DNA from: Halovivax asiaticus JCM 14624
Lineage (GTDB): Archaea; Halobacteriota; Halobacteria; Halobacteriales; Natrialbaceae
Assembly: GCF_000337515.1 (NCBI RefSeq)
Contig: NZ_AOIQ01000021.1
Coordinates: forward strand, 50,631 to 114,630
DNA length: 64,000 bases
Direction of reading: 5' to 3'
Shown one piece after another: positions 36,086 through 45,673 of this stretch (its first letter is position 1; each line of letters opens with the position of its first letter). The notes beneath the pieces are model-generated. The model made no database searches, was not told where the DNA came from, and worked only from the letters and a program-made list of their open reading frames with translations. The position numbers and the translations under genes were made by a program.

Positions 36086-39000
36086 CTACCGGTTCGATCC
36101 CCGGTCGGTTTCGGTGATCGTCGGTTGTCGTTCCTCGACGCTCGCTTTCGGGACGCTGAGTTCGACGACCGTGCCACGGGGCTCGTTCTCCTCGAATCGG
36201 AGTTCGCCGCCGGATTGCGTGACGACCCAGTCGACGAGCCAGAGACCGAGCCCGCTCGCGTGACGCAACTGCGTGATCTCTCGATCCTCTTCGAGCAACT
36301 GCCGTTCTTCGTCGGGGATGCCGGGGCCGTCGTCGGCGACGGCGATCGACACTGTCTCCGGATCCTCGCCGACCTCTCGCATGGTCACACCGATCGTTGG
36401 ATCGTCCCGGTCCGTGTGCTGGACGGCATTCTCGAGGACGTTGTACACGGCGTCGACGAGGAGGTCGTCAGCTCGGACGAGCGCCGTGGATTCGAGTTCC
36501 CGATCGACCTCGGCGTCCGGATACTGCTCGGTAAGCCGCCCGATCGCATGCTCGACCACTTCGGTGGCGTCGATCGGGCCGGCCGCGGTGATATCTCGGT
36601 CGATCGTCCGCTCGACCGCTCGCGTCTTCTCGGCGAGACTGATGAGTTCGGCCGTGCGGTCCTGTATCGCTTGCCAGTAGCGTGCCGCCTCCGGCGAGTT
36701 GGTCATCGAGGCGAGCCGTTCGGCGCTCCCCTCGATGATGTTCATCCCGTTACGGAGGTCGTGCCTGAGAACCCGATTGAGCACCTCGACTCGCTTCTGG
36801 CGCTGTTTCTGGTCCGTCACGTCGGTGTAGAGGCCGAACGCGAACTCCTTGCCGTCGACCTCGTACGGGACGACCCTGAGCATGAAGTCTCTGAGTCCGT
36901 CCGTCGTTTGGCGTTTGACTTCCGCCTCGACGATCTCACCGGATTCGCTTCGGTCGTTGATCGTTCTCGCCTCGTCCCGCCGATCCGGCGGTGCGAGGTG
37001 CTCGTCGATCGGTTCCCCGTGGATGTCTTCGAGCGATAGGCCGAACGTTGCTTCGAACGCCGAGTTCGTCTCCTCGACGAGGAAATCAGACCCGACGATC
37101 GGACCCGTCACGACGGCGTCGGGGACGTTCTCGAAGAGGACGGCGAATCGATCTCGCTCCGTGACCAGTTGCTCTTCGTAGGCGAGTCGATCCAGCGCAT
37201 CTATAACGTGACTGATGAGTAACTCGGCCAGTTCTTCGTCCCGTTCGTCGAATGCTGCGAGATCGGTCGAGATTGCCTGAAACATGCCGTACTCGCCGAT
37301 CGGAACGGTAAGTCCCGATTGGTACGAATCGTTCTGTGGACTCGCCTCGTCCGACGCATGGATGTCGTCGACTCGACGGGTTTCGCCCGTGACGAACGCT
37401 TGTCCGCCCACACCCGCATCTATGGGTCGGCGCGTCGTGTACTGAGACTCGTCGAGCCCCTCCGATATCGCACGCATCTCCAGATGGTCACCGACAGCTT
37501 CGGCTACCATGCAGATGTCGAGGTGAAGGACCCCTTCGGCTGCGTTGACGGTCTCTTCGAATATTTCCGTTCTCGTGTCACAGGCTTCCAGTCGGCCGAC
37601 GACATCGTGAAGTGTCGCCACCTTCTGCTGATGGTCGAGCACCGCCCGTTTCATCGCCTTTCGATCACTAACGTCCCGAACGATGCCGACCGTCCCGATC
37701 GCCTGGTCGACCGTTTCGAGCGTCGTCGACGTCACTTCGCAGGGGACCACGTCGCCGGACGCCGTCTCGAGTTTTACCTCCGCCGTCTCGACTGTTTCTG
37801 ATCGGTGACCTGCCGCCGTCTCTGCTGACAACTGCCCGCAATTGCCGGCGGGTGCACCTTCGCTGTCGATATCTGCCTGGACGTGGTCGAGCGCCCCGTC
37901 CGGAAAGAGCAGCGAGGCGTGTGATCCGAGCAAGCGCCCCCGGTCGTACCCGCTCATCGACTCCAGTCGGTCGTTCACCGTCGTGAACGTGCCGTCGGGT
38001 TCGAGGGCGTAAACCCCGTCACCGACGGTTTCGACGATCGTCTTCGCTCGTCTGCGCTCTCGATCGCGATCGACGCGCTCGACGGCGACGGCTGCGGTCG
38101 CGGCGAGCACGTCCACGAGGTGGTACTCTGTCTCGCCGAGCGTCCGTTCTTCCCGGGAGGCAACGGTCAACAGCCCGTCGTCACCGACGGGCATGACGAT
38201 GGCGTCGCGAACCTCGACCTCGAGATCGTAGGGGACGACGTCGCTGTTGACGTTCTCGAGCATCCGGGGCTCGCTCCTCGTGAACGTGTCCCAGAGAACG
38301 CCATCACCGGCACCGATACGCGTCCCCTCGATCGTCGTTTCGATCGCACCCGTCGAGGCGGACAGGGCCAACTCTTCCGTCTCCGGATCCAGATATCGAA
38401 AGCCAGCACGCGGATCGTCGATCACGTCGTTCAGCGCGTCGATCGTGATGGTCGCAATCTCCGACCGCGATCTCGATCGCATCAACCGATGCGTCGTCGA
38501 CTGGAGTGCTTCCAGTGCGTCCGCACGTCTGACTTCTTCGGTTACGTCCTCCGCGAACGAGAGGACGCCGACGACCGTTCCATCGTCGATCAGTGGCGTC
38601 ACGTGCCACTCGCAGAGACAGATACTCCCGTCCGCACGGACGTTCCGACGTGCCGTCCGCGCTTCCTCACCTGTCTCGACGACCCGTTCCCACTCGTCTG
38701 CGACGGCAGCGTGATCGGCGGACGGAAAGAGGGTTTCGAGCGCCGACTCGCCGTGGATCTCGTCGGCGTCGTACCCGAACAGCGCTGTCGCAGCGTCGTT
38801 CCAGCGGACGGCCTCGAACGACCGGTTCCACTCGACGATCGCGAGTGGCGATTGCTCGACGACGAGTTCGTTCCAGTCGAGCGACGACGTGGCTCTCGAT
38901 CGATTCGAATCGGTCGTTCGTTCCCCCGAATCGGCTACGAGTAACTCGCGGAGTCTCGTTCGCAGTGTCGACGATCCGGCCGAAGCCGGCACGTACCCGT

Positions 39001-39280
39001 CAGCGCCCGCGGCGACCACCTCGCCGGCGAGGTGCTCGGTCCCGTCGTCAGTGTAGACGAGAACCGGCACGTCAGGTGCACGGTCGACGACGAATTCACA
39101 GTTCGATACGAGGGCGTCTTCTCCCAGTCCCGGCCCGAGCACGACCGCACCGAACCCAGCGTACTCGGCTTCGGTTTCCGGCGGTGCGTCGACCCGGACG
39201 ATGTTGCAGCCTGTCTCGCCGAGCGGGAGCGCTCGTGCATCTGCGGCTGCGACGTTGATAACCTGTTTTTCAGCTCTCAT
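36086..39280 (-). CDS. PAS/GAF sensor histidine kinase with pseudo-receiver domain
   Basis: 1064 aa, soluble. Order: receiver-like domain (1-115) in which the phospho-acceptor position reads AVVLGPGLGE without Asp; PAS (~145-270, with SPLAIVEWNRSFEAVRWN); GAF (~275-400); PAS (~410-545); GAF (~555-700); PAS (~705-830); histidine kinase with LRHDLRNGMNIIEGSAERL (phospho-His) and HATPase (NVLENAVQHT, ADDGPGIPDEER, GLGLWLVD). Cytoplasmic sensing of redox or small ligands is likely; the signal is unknown and no response regulator lies nearby. Archetypal haloarchaeal multi-PAS kinase. Confidence 0.92.
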   Translation of the reverse strand: MRAEKQVINVAAADARALPLGETGCNIVRVDAPPETEAEYAGFGAVVLGPGLGEDALVSNCEFVVDRAPDVPVLVYTDDGTEHLAGEVVAAGADGYVPASAGSSTLRTRLRELLVADSGERTTDSNRSRATSSLDWNELVVEQSPLAIVEWNRSFEAVRWNDAATALFGYDADEIHGESALETLFPSADHAAVADEWERVVETGEEARTARRNVRADGSICLCEWHVTPLIDDGTVVGVLSFAEDVTEEVRRADALEALQSTTHRLMRSRSRSEIATITIDALNDVIDDPRAGFRYLDPETEELALSASTGAIETTIEGTRIGAGDGVLWDTFTRSEPRMLENVNSDVVPYDLEVEVRDAIVMPVGDDGLLTVASREERTLGETEYHLVDVLAATAAVAVERVDRDRERRRAKTIVETVGDGVYALEPDGTFTTVNDRLESMSGYDRGRLLGSHASLLFPDGALDHVQADIDSEGAPAGNCGQLSAETAAGHRSETVETAEVKLETASGDVVPCEVTSTTLETVDQAIGTVGIVRDVSDRKAMKRAVLDHQQKVATLHDVVGRLEACDTRTEIFEETVNAAEGVLHLDICMVAEAVGDHLEMRAISEGLDESQYTTRRPIDAGVGGQAFVTGETRRVDDIHASDEASPQNDSYQSGLTVPIGEYGMFQAISTDLAAFDERDEELAELLISHVIDALDRLAYEEQLVTERDRFAVLFENVPDAVVTGPIVGSDFLVEETNSAFEATFGLSLEDIHGEPIDEHLAPPDRRDEARTINDRSESGEIVEAEVKRQTTDGLRDFMLRVVPYEVDGKEFAFGLYTDVTDQKQRQKRVEVLNRVLRHDLRNGMNIIEGSAERLASMTNSPEAARYWQAIQDRTAELISLAEKTRAVERTIDRDITAAGPIDATEVVEHAIGRLTEQYPDAEVDRELESTALVRADDLLVDAVYNVLENAVQHTDRDDPTIGVTMREVGEDPETVSIAVADDGPGIPDEERQLLEEDREITQLRHASGLGLWLVDWVVTQSGGELRFEENEPRGTVVELSVPKASVEERQPTITETDRGSNR

Positions 39281-39517
39281 ACCTGCCCCATCCCGTCGGT
39301 TTCGTTGTGAGATGGAGACCGGCCCACATTAATCTTTTAGCTGATTTATCACACGTACCGGACGGTAGTGCCGGTACTGCTCGATCGTTCGTCTCGAAAC
39401 GCGGCCACGTCCGGATCGATGCTCGTCGGCTATCCCGTTCACCCAACTTGTGGTCGCTGTCCAAGTCCAGGCGCACTCACCGTTCGGACCCGACTGTGAA
39501 CGCAGGTTACTGCCCGG

Positions 39518-40192
39518 TCACTCGAACGCCCGGAGAACGCCCTTGCCGTCGGTCATCCCGACGTGGGGAATCGTCGCCCGCTCCGGGTGGGGCATCATCA
39601 CGGCGACCGTCTCGCGGTCGCCGAGGACGCCGGCGACGTTGTGGCGGGAGCCGTTCGGGTTGGCAGCGTCGGTCACGTCGCCGTTTTCGTCGCAGTAGCG
39701 AAAGAGGACGCGATTCTCGGCTTCGAGTGTGTCGAGGCGATCGGCGTCGATCTCGTAGCGGCCTTCGCCGTGGGCGATGGGAATCTCGATCACGTCTCCC
39801 TCGTCGTAGGCGTCGGTCCAGGGCGTGTCGTCGCGTTCGACACGAAGGAACACGTGTTCACACTGGAACCGGGCGCTCTCGTTCGTCGTGAACGCGCCCT
39901 CGGTCAGTCCCGACTCACAGCCGATCTGGGCGCCGTTGCAGACGCCGAGTACGGGGACGCCCTCGGCAGCTAGCGATTCGACCTCGTCGATGATCGGCGA
40001 CTGGGCGGCCATCGCGCCGGCGCGGAGGTAGTCACCGTACGAGAACCCACCGGGCAGGACGACGCCGGTCGTGTCGGTCGGGAGACCGTCCTCGTGCCAG
40101 ACGATCTGGGAATCGACGCCGAGATGGGTGAGTGCTCGCTCGGCGTCGCGGTCGCAGTTCGAGCCGCCGAATCTGACGATCGAGACCGTCAT
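39518..40192 (-). CDS. purQ: FGAM synthase glutaminase subunit PurQ
   Basis: 224 aa. Supplies ammonia from glutamine to PurL in purine synthesis. Class I glutaminase motifs: GGFSYGDYLRAGA (oxyanion), VLGVCNGAQIG (nucleophilic Cys), and C-terminal MPHPERA (His-Glu). Its ATG overlaps the purS stop by 4 bp (40189-40192). The synthase subunit purL is not in this window. Confidence 0.96.
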   Translation of the reverse strand: MTVSIVRFGGSNCDRDAERALTHLGVDSQIVWHEDGLPTDTTGVVLPGGFSYGDYLRAGAMAAQSPIIDEVESLAAEGVPVLGVCNGAQIGCESGLTEGAFTTNESARFQCEHVFLRVERDDTPWTDAYDEGDVIEIPIAHGEGRYEIDADRLDTLEAENRVLFRYCDENGDVTDAANPNGSRHNVAGVLGDRETVAVMMPHPERATIPHVGMTDGKGVLRAFE

Positions 40193-40440
40193 CGCTGGGC
40201 GACGTCGACCTCGTAGTCGTGGATGGTCGGGTTCGCGAGCAGCCGCTCGGCCATCTCTCCGGCGCGATCGGCGGCCGCGTCGGCGTCTGCCGCGTCGAGG
40301 TCGATCTCGAACTGGTCGGCCGAGCGCAGCGCGTCGAGTTCGAAGTCCAGGCGCTCTAAGGCCTGCTTCGTCGTCTCGGCCTCGGGGTCGAGCACCCCGT
40401 GCTTGAGTCGCACGGTCACCGTCGCGGTGTAGGCTGTCAT
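40189..40440 (-). CDS. purS: FGAM synthase subunit PurS
   Basis: 83 aa. Small bridging subunit of the PurLQS complex: MTAYTATVTVRLKHGVLDPEAET, KQALERLDFE and VDVAQR at the end are characteristic. Translationally coupled to purQ (ATGA overlap). A possible TATA-like run (cgtttttg) lies about 30 nt upstream on the minus strand. Confidence 0.94.
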   Translation of the reverse strand: MTAYTATVTVRLKHGVLDPEAETTKQALERLDFELDALRSADQFEIDLDAADADAAADRAGEMAERLLANPTIHDYEVDVAQR

Positions 40441-40746
40441 TACCTGAACGCGCGCGAGCAGGCTCAAAAACGCTTTCGTATTGTGCGAGGCGGCGAACGA
40501 ACGCGCGTCGCCGCTGATCGACCGACGGAACACTTGCGCCCATCTGAAGACTTTTGCCGTTCGGTCGTCTCGAGGTCGGGTAGCGATGGTCGCGACATCC
40601 CGCGAGCGGCGAGGATCGAGTAGTGCGAGAGCCTCGAAACGGCGAGCGGGGAACGGAGTGACCCGCGAGCGGCGAGGACCGAGTAGTGCGAGAGCCTCGA
40701 AACGGCGAGCGGGGAACGAAGTGACCCGCGAGCGGCGGTGGTTCCG
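40441..40746. repeat. Divergent spacer with 63-bp tandem repeat
   Basis: 306 bp between purS and the purU-like gene. From about 40600 to 40737 a 63-bp unit occurs twice with a third partial copy (positions 40608, 40671 and 40734 are equivalent; the copies differ at only a few bases). Each unit contains CCCGCGAGCGGCGAGGA and GAGAGCCTCGAAACGGCGAG, rich in inverted GC motifs. 63 bp is 21 codons, so an open frame reads through (RERRGSSSARASKRRAGN repeated), but the composition is not haloarchaeal protein and I do not call a gene. The third copy ends at the promoter region of the next gene. Confidence 0.85.
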
Positions 40747-41688
40747 ATGACGAGCGAACTGACCGAAATCACGGTCATCGGCGAGGACGACACGGGGCTG
40801 GTCGCCCGGGTGACGAGCCTGCTCTTCGAGCGCGGGATCAACATCGAGGACATCGATCAGGCCGTCCGCGAGGGCGTTTTCCGGATGTACTTGGCGGTCG
40901 ATACCGCCGGGATGGACGGACACCCGGAGACGCTGCGGTCGGACCTCCGGGACCTCGGCGACGACCTCGACCTCGACGTCCAGGTTCGATTCCCCGCGGA
41001 CCGCGAGACCCAGCGGATCGCGGTGCTGGTCACGAGGGAGAGCCACTGCCTCGAGGCGCTGTTCGAAGCGTGGGCGAACGGCGACCTCGGAGCCGATATC
41101 GGGGTGGTCATCGGCAACCACGACGAACTCGAGCCGCTGGCCGACCACTACGACGTCCCCTTCCACGACGTCGGCGCGCCGTCCGGCGAGGTCGACGAGG
41201 ACGAACTGCTCGCGGCGCTGGCTTCCTACGACGTCGATCTGATCGTGCTCGCACGCTTCATGCGAATCTTGAGCCCGAACGTCGTCTTTCGGTACGAAGA
41301 TCGCATCATCAACGTCCATCCCTCCCTGTTGCCTGCGTTTCCGGGTGCCGAGGCCTACCGGCAGGCGCTGGAGGCGGGCGTGCGCGTCGCCGGCGTCACC
41401 GCCCACTACGTAACCACGGACCTCGACCAGGGACCGATCGTCACCCAGCGGGCGTTCGACGTCCCGGACGGTGCGGACCTCGCGAAACTGAAGGCAACGG
41501 GACAACCGCTCGAAGCCGACGCCCTCCTCGAGGCCGTCCAGTTGCACCTCAATGGGGACGTCTCAGTCCACCGCGGCCGGACGACGGTCCGCGAGAACGG
41601 CGACGGCTACCAGCTCGGACTGCCTGCGGCGGTGACGGACGCGAACCCCGACCGGCCCATCGACGGTATCGTGGGAGGCGAGGATTGA
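40747..41688 (+). CDS. purU: Formyltetrahydrofolate deformylase-like (PurU)
   Basis: 313 aa. An N-terminal ACT domain (ITVIGEDDTGLVARVTSLLFERGINIEDID) is fused to a formyltransferase fold with the catalytic motif NVHPSLLPAFPGAEAYRQA and Asp in YVTTDLDQGPIV. PurU releases formate from 10-formyl-THF for PurT/PurP steps; the motif NVHPS lies between PurN and PurU, so a transformylase is possible. An acidic C-terminal extension of ~30 residues is present. Divergent from purSQ, in line with a purine role. Confidence 0.85.
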   Translation: MTSELTEITVIGEDDTGLVARVTSLLFERGINIEDIDQAVREGVFRMYLAVDTAGMDGHPETLRSDLRDLGDDLDLDVQVRFPADRETQRIAVLVTRESHCLEALFEAWANGDLGADIGVVIGNHDELEPLADHYDVPFHDVGAPSGEVDEDELLAALASYDVDLIVLARFMRILSPNVVFRYEDRIINVHPSLLPAFPGAEAYRQALEAGVRVAGVTAHYVTTDLDQGPIVTQRAFDVPDGADLAKLKATGQPLEADALLEAVQLHLNGDVSVHRGRTTVRENGDGYQLGLPAAVTDANPDRPIDGIVGGED

Positions 41689-42054
41689 GCGTGTCTACCG
41701 AGCGAAATCTTCGGGATTCGAGCGGTGAGCGTAGTGAATCGTGAGCGAGGCGACGCACACCGGACGACTCTCGAAGACGACATGGGACCGATCCAGGTGA
41801 TCGGGTCGGGTGCGACGATCAACGACGCGACCCAGACCGCCTTGGATCGCGTCGGCGACCTCCTCGATGACAGGGGCATCGTCCACCTCGTGCGTGAACA
41901 GTACGACCTCTAGGCGCATCGAGTCGACAGCCAGGATCGAGTCGGTATCGAGGACCATACACGGTGGCCGACCAGTCAACGGTCGACGGACGATCGCCGG
42001 TGAGAAGAGTGAATTCGGTCGCTATCACGCGTCCCGGTCACCACCACGCGGGGA
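41689..42054. other. Intergenic region with a small unassigned ORF
   Basis: 366 bp between convergent purU-like and purC genes. On the plus strand a small frame (41725-41913; ATG at 41725 or 41782) encodes MGPIQVIGSGATIND and continues to REQYDL. It has haloarchaeal codon bias and could be a real short protein or a gene remnant; no family recognised. Around 41706-41735 the sequence GATTCGAGCGG...GAATC is another GC-rich dyad of the kind seen elsewhere in the window. Confidence 0.3.
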
Positions 42055-43074
42055 CTACAGTCGACTGACGGCGCCGATGGCCGTCGACAGCGCCGGTGCG
42101 TCGAAGTGGTCGGTTCCCGTGTAGGCGTTGGTTCCGGCACAGTACATGTCGCGAGCGGTCTGCAGCACGCTCTCGTCGAGGGATTCCGGCTCCCGCTCAC
42201 ACAGCGCCTTCCAGTCGGCCCGATCGGTTCGTTTGGCCTCGGCTTTCGCCGCGTCGATGGCGTCGACCCACTCGGGCTGGGTGCGCTTGTGGTGCTGGCG
42301 GAGCACCTCTTTCGAGAGCTGCGTGCCCTCGTAGCCGAAGCGATTCTCGTCAAAGGTGCCGACGACGTCGGCGACGCGGATCTCGCCCTGGTAGTAGAGA
42401 CACTCGATCTTGCCATCCTGGTGGTCGAGACCGGCTCCGCTCGCCTGTCTCGTGACGATGCGGTTGACCTCGCGGGCTAGCGATTCGAGCTCGTCGATCG
42501 CCGCCGCGCCGGCGATCGCGTCGGCTTCGGCACGGTCCAGGTAGCGATCGGACTCCTCGTACTTCGTGGAGAACTCCACGATCGGGGTCTCCAGGTCGAC
42601 GGCTTCCTCGGGCCAGGTGTCGAGATCGAGCCCGTGGTCGGCCGGGTCGGTTCGGCGTCGCAGACTCGAGCCGACGGGGACGCGGTTGCGAAAGACGATC
42701 TCGAGGGGGATCAGGAAGTTCTCGCCCGCGCCGGCGTGGTAGGCGTCGTAGTCGTAGTCGCGGCCTTCGTGTGGCAGGTCGGGAACCTGGGTGAGATCGA
42801 TCGCCATCTCGCGCGGTGGCGAGGTCGTGTCGGTCAGCGGGACCGCCCGTCCGTCGTCGACCACGCCACGGTAGTGTGTCGCCACCCCGGCAGCCTCCAA
42901 CCGTTCGAAGTTGTACGCCCCCATCGTACAGAGGCTCTCGCCTTTTTGGGGGATCTCGTCGGGCATCTTCCCCCAGTCGAAGACCGAGTAGTCGTCGGTG
43001 AAGACGAACGAGCCCCGACCCAGTTCGGTCGCCGTCGCCGGTTCGTCGATCTGAAACTCCTTGACTGACGTCAT
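42055..43074 (-). CDS. purC: SAICAR synthetase
   Basis: 339 aa, long haloarchaeal type. Condenses CAIR with aspartate in purine synthesis. Motifs: GRGSFVFTDDYSVFDWGKMPD (ATP/metal region), CTMGAYNFERLEAAGV, FRNRVPVGSSLRRR and DHQDGKIECLYY. Start at 43074 (MTSVKEFQI) fits the family; the upstream ATG extension is not. It ends beside the spacer shared with the purU-like gene, completing a small purine cluster. Confidence 0.93.
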   Translation of the reverse strand: MTSVKEFQIDEPATATELGRGSFVFTDDYSVFDWGKMPDEIPQKGESLCTMGAYNFERLEAAGVATHYRGVVDDGRAVPLTDTTSPPREMAIDLTQVPDLPHEGRDYDYDAYHAGAGENFLIPLEIVFRNRVPVGSSLRRRTDPADHGLDLDTWPEEAVDLETPIVEFSTKYEESDRYLDRAEADAIAGAAAIDELESLAREVNRIVTRQASGAGLDHQDGKIECLYYQGEIRVADVVGTFDENRFGYEGTQLSKEVLRQHHKRTQPEWVDAIDAAKAEAKRTDRADWKALCEREPESLDESVLQTARDMYCAGTNAYTGTDHFDAPALSTAIGAVSRL

Positions 43075-43224
43075 GCGATCACCGCGTTCCGGGCATTCGA
43101 TCGTGACGCGACATCGTCTCGGTCGCCCATCACGCTTCCCGACGCAACCTGCACACCGGTGTTCATACCCGAGCAACTGCGGCCCTCCCCCATCAACCTT
43201 TCAGTGTGGCCCGACAGTTCGCCC

Positions 43225-43267
43225 GATCCGACTCGTTCCAGCGGCGTGGTACACCGACTCGTTCCAG
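43225..43267 (+). repeat. 15-bp direct repeat upstream of cofH
   Basis: CCGACTCGTTCCAGC occurs twice about 25 bp apart, upstream of a T-rich box (cacgtttttgc, about 43288-43298) which itself is 30 nt before the cofH ATG. Direct repeats in this position can bind activators in haloarchaea. The role is only inferred. Confidence 0.4.
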
Positions 43268-43322
43268 CAACATTCGTCGGGGACCACCACGTTTTTGCGG
43301 GTACACTGGATTCCCTCCCCTG

Positions 43323-44777
43323 ATGGACGGAACTGCGGGCGCGGGTGACGCCGCTCGACCCGGAGCGGGTGACGATGGCCGAGCCGAAGGGAGAGCGCAG
43401 CTGGCTGGTGCCGACGAACTCGACGTCTCGTTCGACATCGTCCCCGAGACCGACCAGTCGTTCGAGAACGCGATCGAGAAGGCCCGCGACGGCGTCCGCC
43501 TCACGGTCGACGACGCGATCGAACTCCTGACGACCGGCACCGACGTTGACGGAATCGACACGCGCCGGAAAGAGCAGGTGCTCCAGGCCGCCGATCACCG
43601 CCGGCAGGATGTCGTCGGCGACGAGGTCACGTTCGTGGCGAACCTGAACAACAACGTCACGACCGCGTGCAACGTCGGGTGCCTGTTCTGCAATTTCAAG
43701 GATGCGGCCCACACGTTCGAGACCGACTACGACTCGCCGGCCGAGGCCGAAGTCCCGGGATTCACCAAGACGCCCGCGGAGAGCCGCGAGATCGTCGCCG
43801 ACGCCGTCGATCGGGGTATCTACGAGGTCACCTCGGTCTCCGGATTACACCCCGCGTTCGCCCTCGACGACGAACACCGCGCGACCCTCGAGGGATACGT
43901 GGACGAGCACGGACCCGAGGCCGCCTACCGCGATCTGAATTACAAGCGACCGGAGACGTACGAGACCGATCCGGGGACGTACGTCGCCCAGATAGAGGCG
44001 ATGAGCGTCGACGGCGTCCACGTCCACTCGATGACGCCGGAGGAGGCCGCCCACGCCCGTCGCGGCACCGACTGGTCCTACGCGGAGATCTACCGGTGCC
44101 TCCGCGAGGCCGGCCTCGATACCGTTCCCGGAACCGCAGCGGAGATCCTCGTCGACGAGGTCCGCGACGTGATCTGCCCGGGCAAGATCGACACGCAGGG
44201 GTGGCTCGACGCGATGGAAGCCGCGGCCTCCGTCGGGATGGGGCTGACCGCGACGATCATGTACGGCCACGTCGAGAACGAGGCCCACCGAGCGGTGCAC
44301 CTGAAGCGGGTTAGGGACCTGCAAGCCCGCGTCGACGGCGCGATCACGGAGTTCGTCCCGCTCTCTTTTATCCACCAGAACACGCCGCTGTACGAGCACG
44401 GCGTCGTCTCCGGCGGCGCCTCGCGTGCGGAGGACGAACTCATGATCGCGGTCTCGCGCCTCTTCCTCGACAACATCGAACACATTCAGTCCTCGTGGGT
44501 GAAGTACGGCGACGAGGGCGGCCTCTCGATGCTCGCCTGTGGCGCCGACGACTTCATGGGGACGATCCTCTCGGAGGAGATCACGAAGCGCGCTGGCGGC
44601 GAGTACGGCGAGTTCCGGTCGGTCGCCGACTACGCCGACCTTATCTCATCGATCGGTCGAATCCCCGTCGAACGGTCGACGGACTACGAACAGCGCCGCG
44701 TCGTCGATCCGAACGAGTCCCCGCTGGGCCCGCGGCTCGGACCGAAGGCCGACGGCACGCCACTGATTCGGGAGTGA
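43323..44777 (+). CDS. cofH: FO synthase subunit 2 (CofH), radical SAM
   Basis: 484 aa. With CofG it makes the deazaflavin FO of coenzyme F420; CofH joins tyrosine to the ribityl-diaminouracil intermediate of riboflavin synthesis. Radical-SAM cysteines are in TACNVGCLFCNFKDAAH (CxxxCxxC), and CofH-specific segments SVDGVHVHSMTPEEAAHARR and SWVKYGDEGGLSMLACGADDFMGT follow. About 40 extra N-terminal residues. Adjacent to ribK-ribB, which fits the shared riboflavin precursor. cofG is not in the window. Confidence 0.95.
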   Translation: MDGTAGAGDAARPGAGDDGRAEGRAQLAGADELDVSFDIVPETDQSFENAIEKARDGVRLTVDDAIELLTTGTDVDGIDTRRKEQVLQAADHRRQDVVGDEVTFVANLNNNVTTACNVGCLFCNFKDAAHTFETDYDSPAEAEVPGFTKTPAESREIVADAVDRGIYEVTSVSGLHPAFALDDEHRATLEGYVDEHGPEAAYRDLNYKRPETYETDPGTYVAQIEAMSVDGVHVHSMTPEEAAHARRGTDWSYAEIYRCLREAGLDTVPGTAAEILVDEVRDVICPGKIDTQGWLDAMEAAASVGMGLTATIMYGHVENEAHRAVHLKRVRDLQARVDGAITEFVPLSFIHQNTPLYEHGVVSGGASRAEDELMIAVSRLFLDNIEHIQSSWVKYGDEGGLSMLACGADDFMGTILSEEITKRAGGEYGEFRSVADYADLISSIGRIPVERSTDYEQRRVVDPNESPLGPRLGPKADGTPLIRE

Positions 44778-44968
44778 CACCGCCAGCGAATGTGATTCTC
44801 GGATGCACCAGATGCAGTCGTCGGTTCCCGCACCCGACGGGTTCATATCGCCGGAGCCGATTGAGTTGGGACAGAAACGGCTCGTTCGCGACGGCTACCT
44901 CGGATTCCATTTCTGGAATGCTCCCCACATCCGGTATGCTTTTACCGCCCGAGGCGGAAGCGTGAGGT

Positions 44969-45673
44969 ATGTCAGTCACAGCGACGTCGGTCGTGGGCCA
45001 CGACGAACGGGCCACGCTGAAGCTGCTCGCTCTCACGGGCGGGCTCGAAGGCGACGTCAAGATCTCGTGTGCCGATCTCGCCGAGCAACTCGACGCCTCG
45101 AACCAGACGGCCTCGCGACGCCTCCAGCGGCTCGAGAGCGCCGGGCTGATCGAGCGCGACACGGTCAGCGACGGCCAGTGGGTCGTCGTCACGGACGAAG
45201 GTGAACACGAACTGCGGGCCGCCTACGAGGAGTACCGGCGCCTCTTCGAGACGGCGCCCCAGGTCGATCTCGAGGGGACTATCACTAGCGGCATGGGCGA
45301 GGGCCGCCACTACATCTCGCTCCCAGGCTATCAGCGTCAGTTCGACGACCGCCTCGGCTACGATCCGTTCCCCGGGACGCTGAACGTCGAACTTCGCGAC
45401 GAGAGCGTCCGTCGCCGCCGCGCGATGGACGCCGTCGAACCTGTCCCCATCGACGGCTGGGAGGACGACGAGCGAACCTACGGCCCCGCGGTCTGTCACC
45501 CGGCCACGATCGAAACGGCCGACGGCGAGACCTACACGGACGCCCACACGATCGCGCCGGAACGAACCCACCACGACGAGGACCAGCTCGAACTCATCGC
45601 CCCGGAGAAGCTCCGCGACAGCCTCGACCTGACCGACGGCGACCAGGTGATCGTCCATGTCGGAGACGACTGA
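44969..45673 (+). CDS. ribK: CTP-dependent riboflavin kinase with HTH domain
   Basis: 234 aa. Archaeal RibK phosphorylates riboflavin to FMN with CTP. Residues ~1-95 form a winged HTH ([23 protein letters not shown]), suggesting transcriptional control of flavin genes in addition. The kinase part has [29 protein letters not shown] and the C-terminal [22 protein letters not shown]-like tgcttttacc lies ~30 nt before the ATG. Overlaps or abuts ribB. Confidence 0.95.
   Translation: MSVTATSVVGHDERATLKLLALTGGLEGDVKISCADLAEQLDASNQTASRRLQRLESAGLIERDTVSDGQWVVVTDEGEHELRAAYEEYRRLFETAPQVDLEGTITSGMGEGRHYISLPGYQRQFDDRLGYDPFPGTLNVELRDESVRRRRAMDAVEPVPIDGWEDDERTYGPAVCHPATIETADGETYTDAHTIAPERTHHDEDQLELIAPEKLRDSLDLTDGDQVIVHVGDD

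Noticed and set aside
40481..40750. 89-codon frame with 21-residue repeats
   Set aside because: Its periodicity is fully explained by the 63-bp DNA repeat; very basic composition unlike haloarchaeal proteins.
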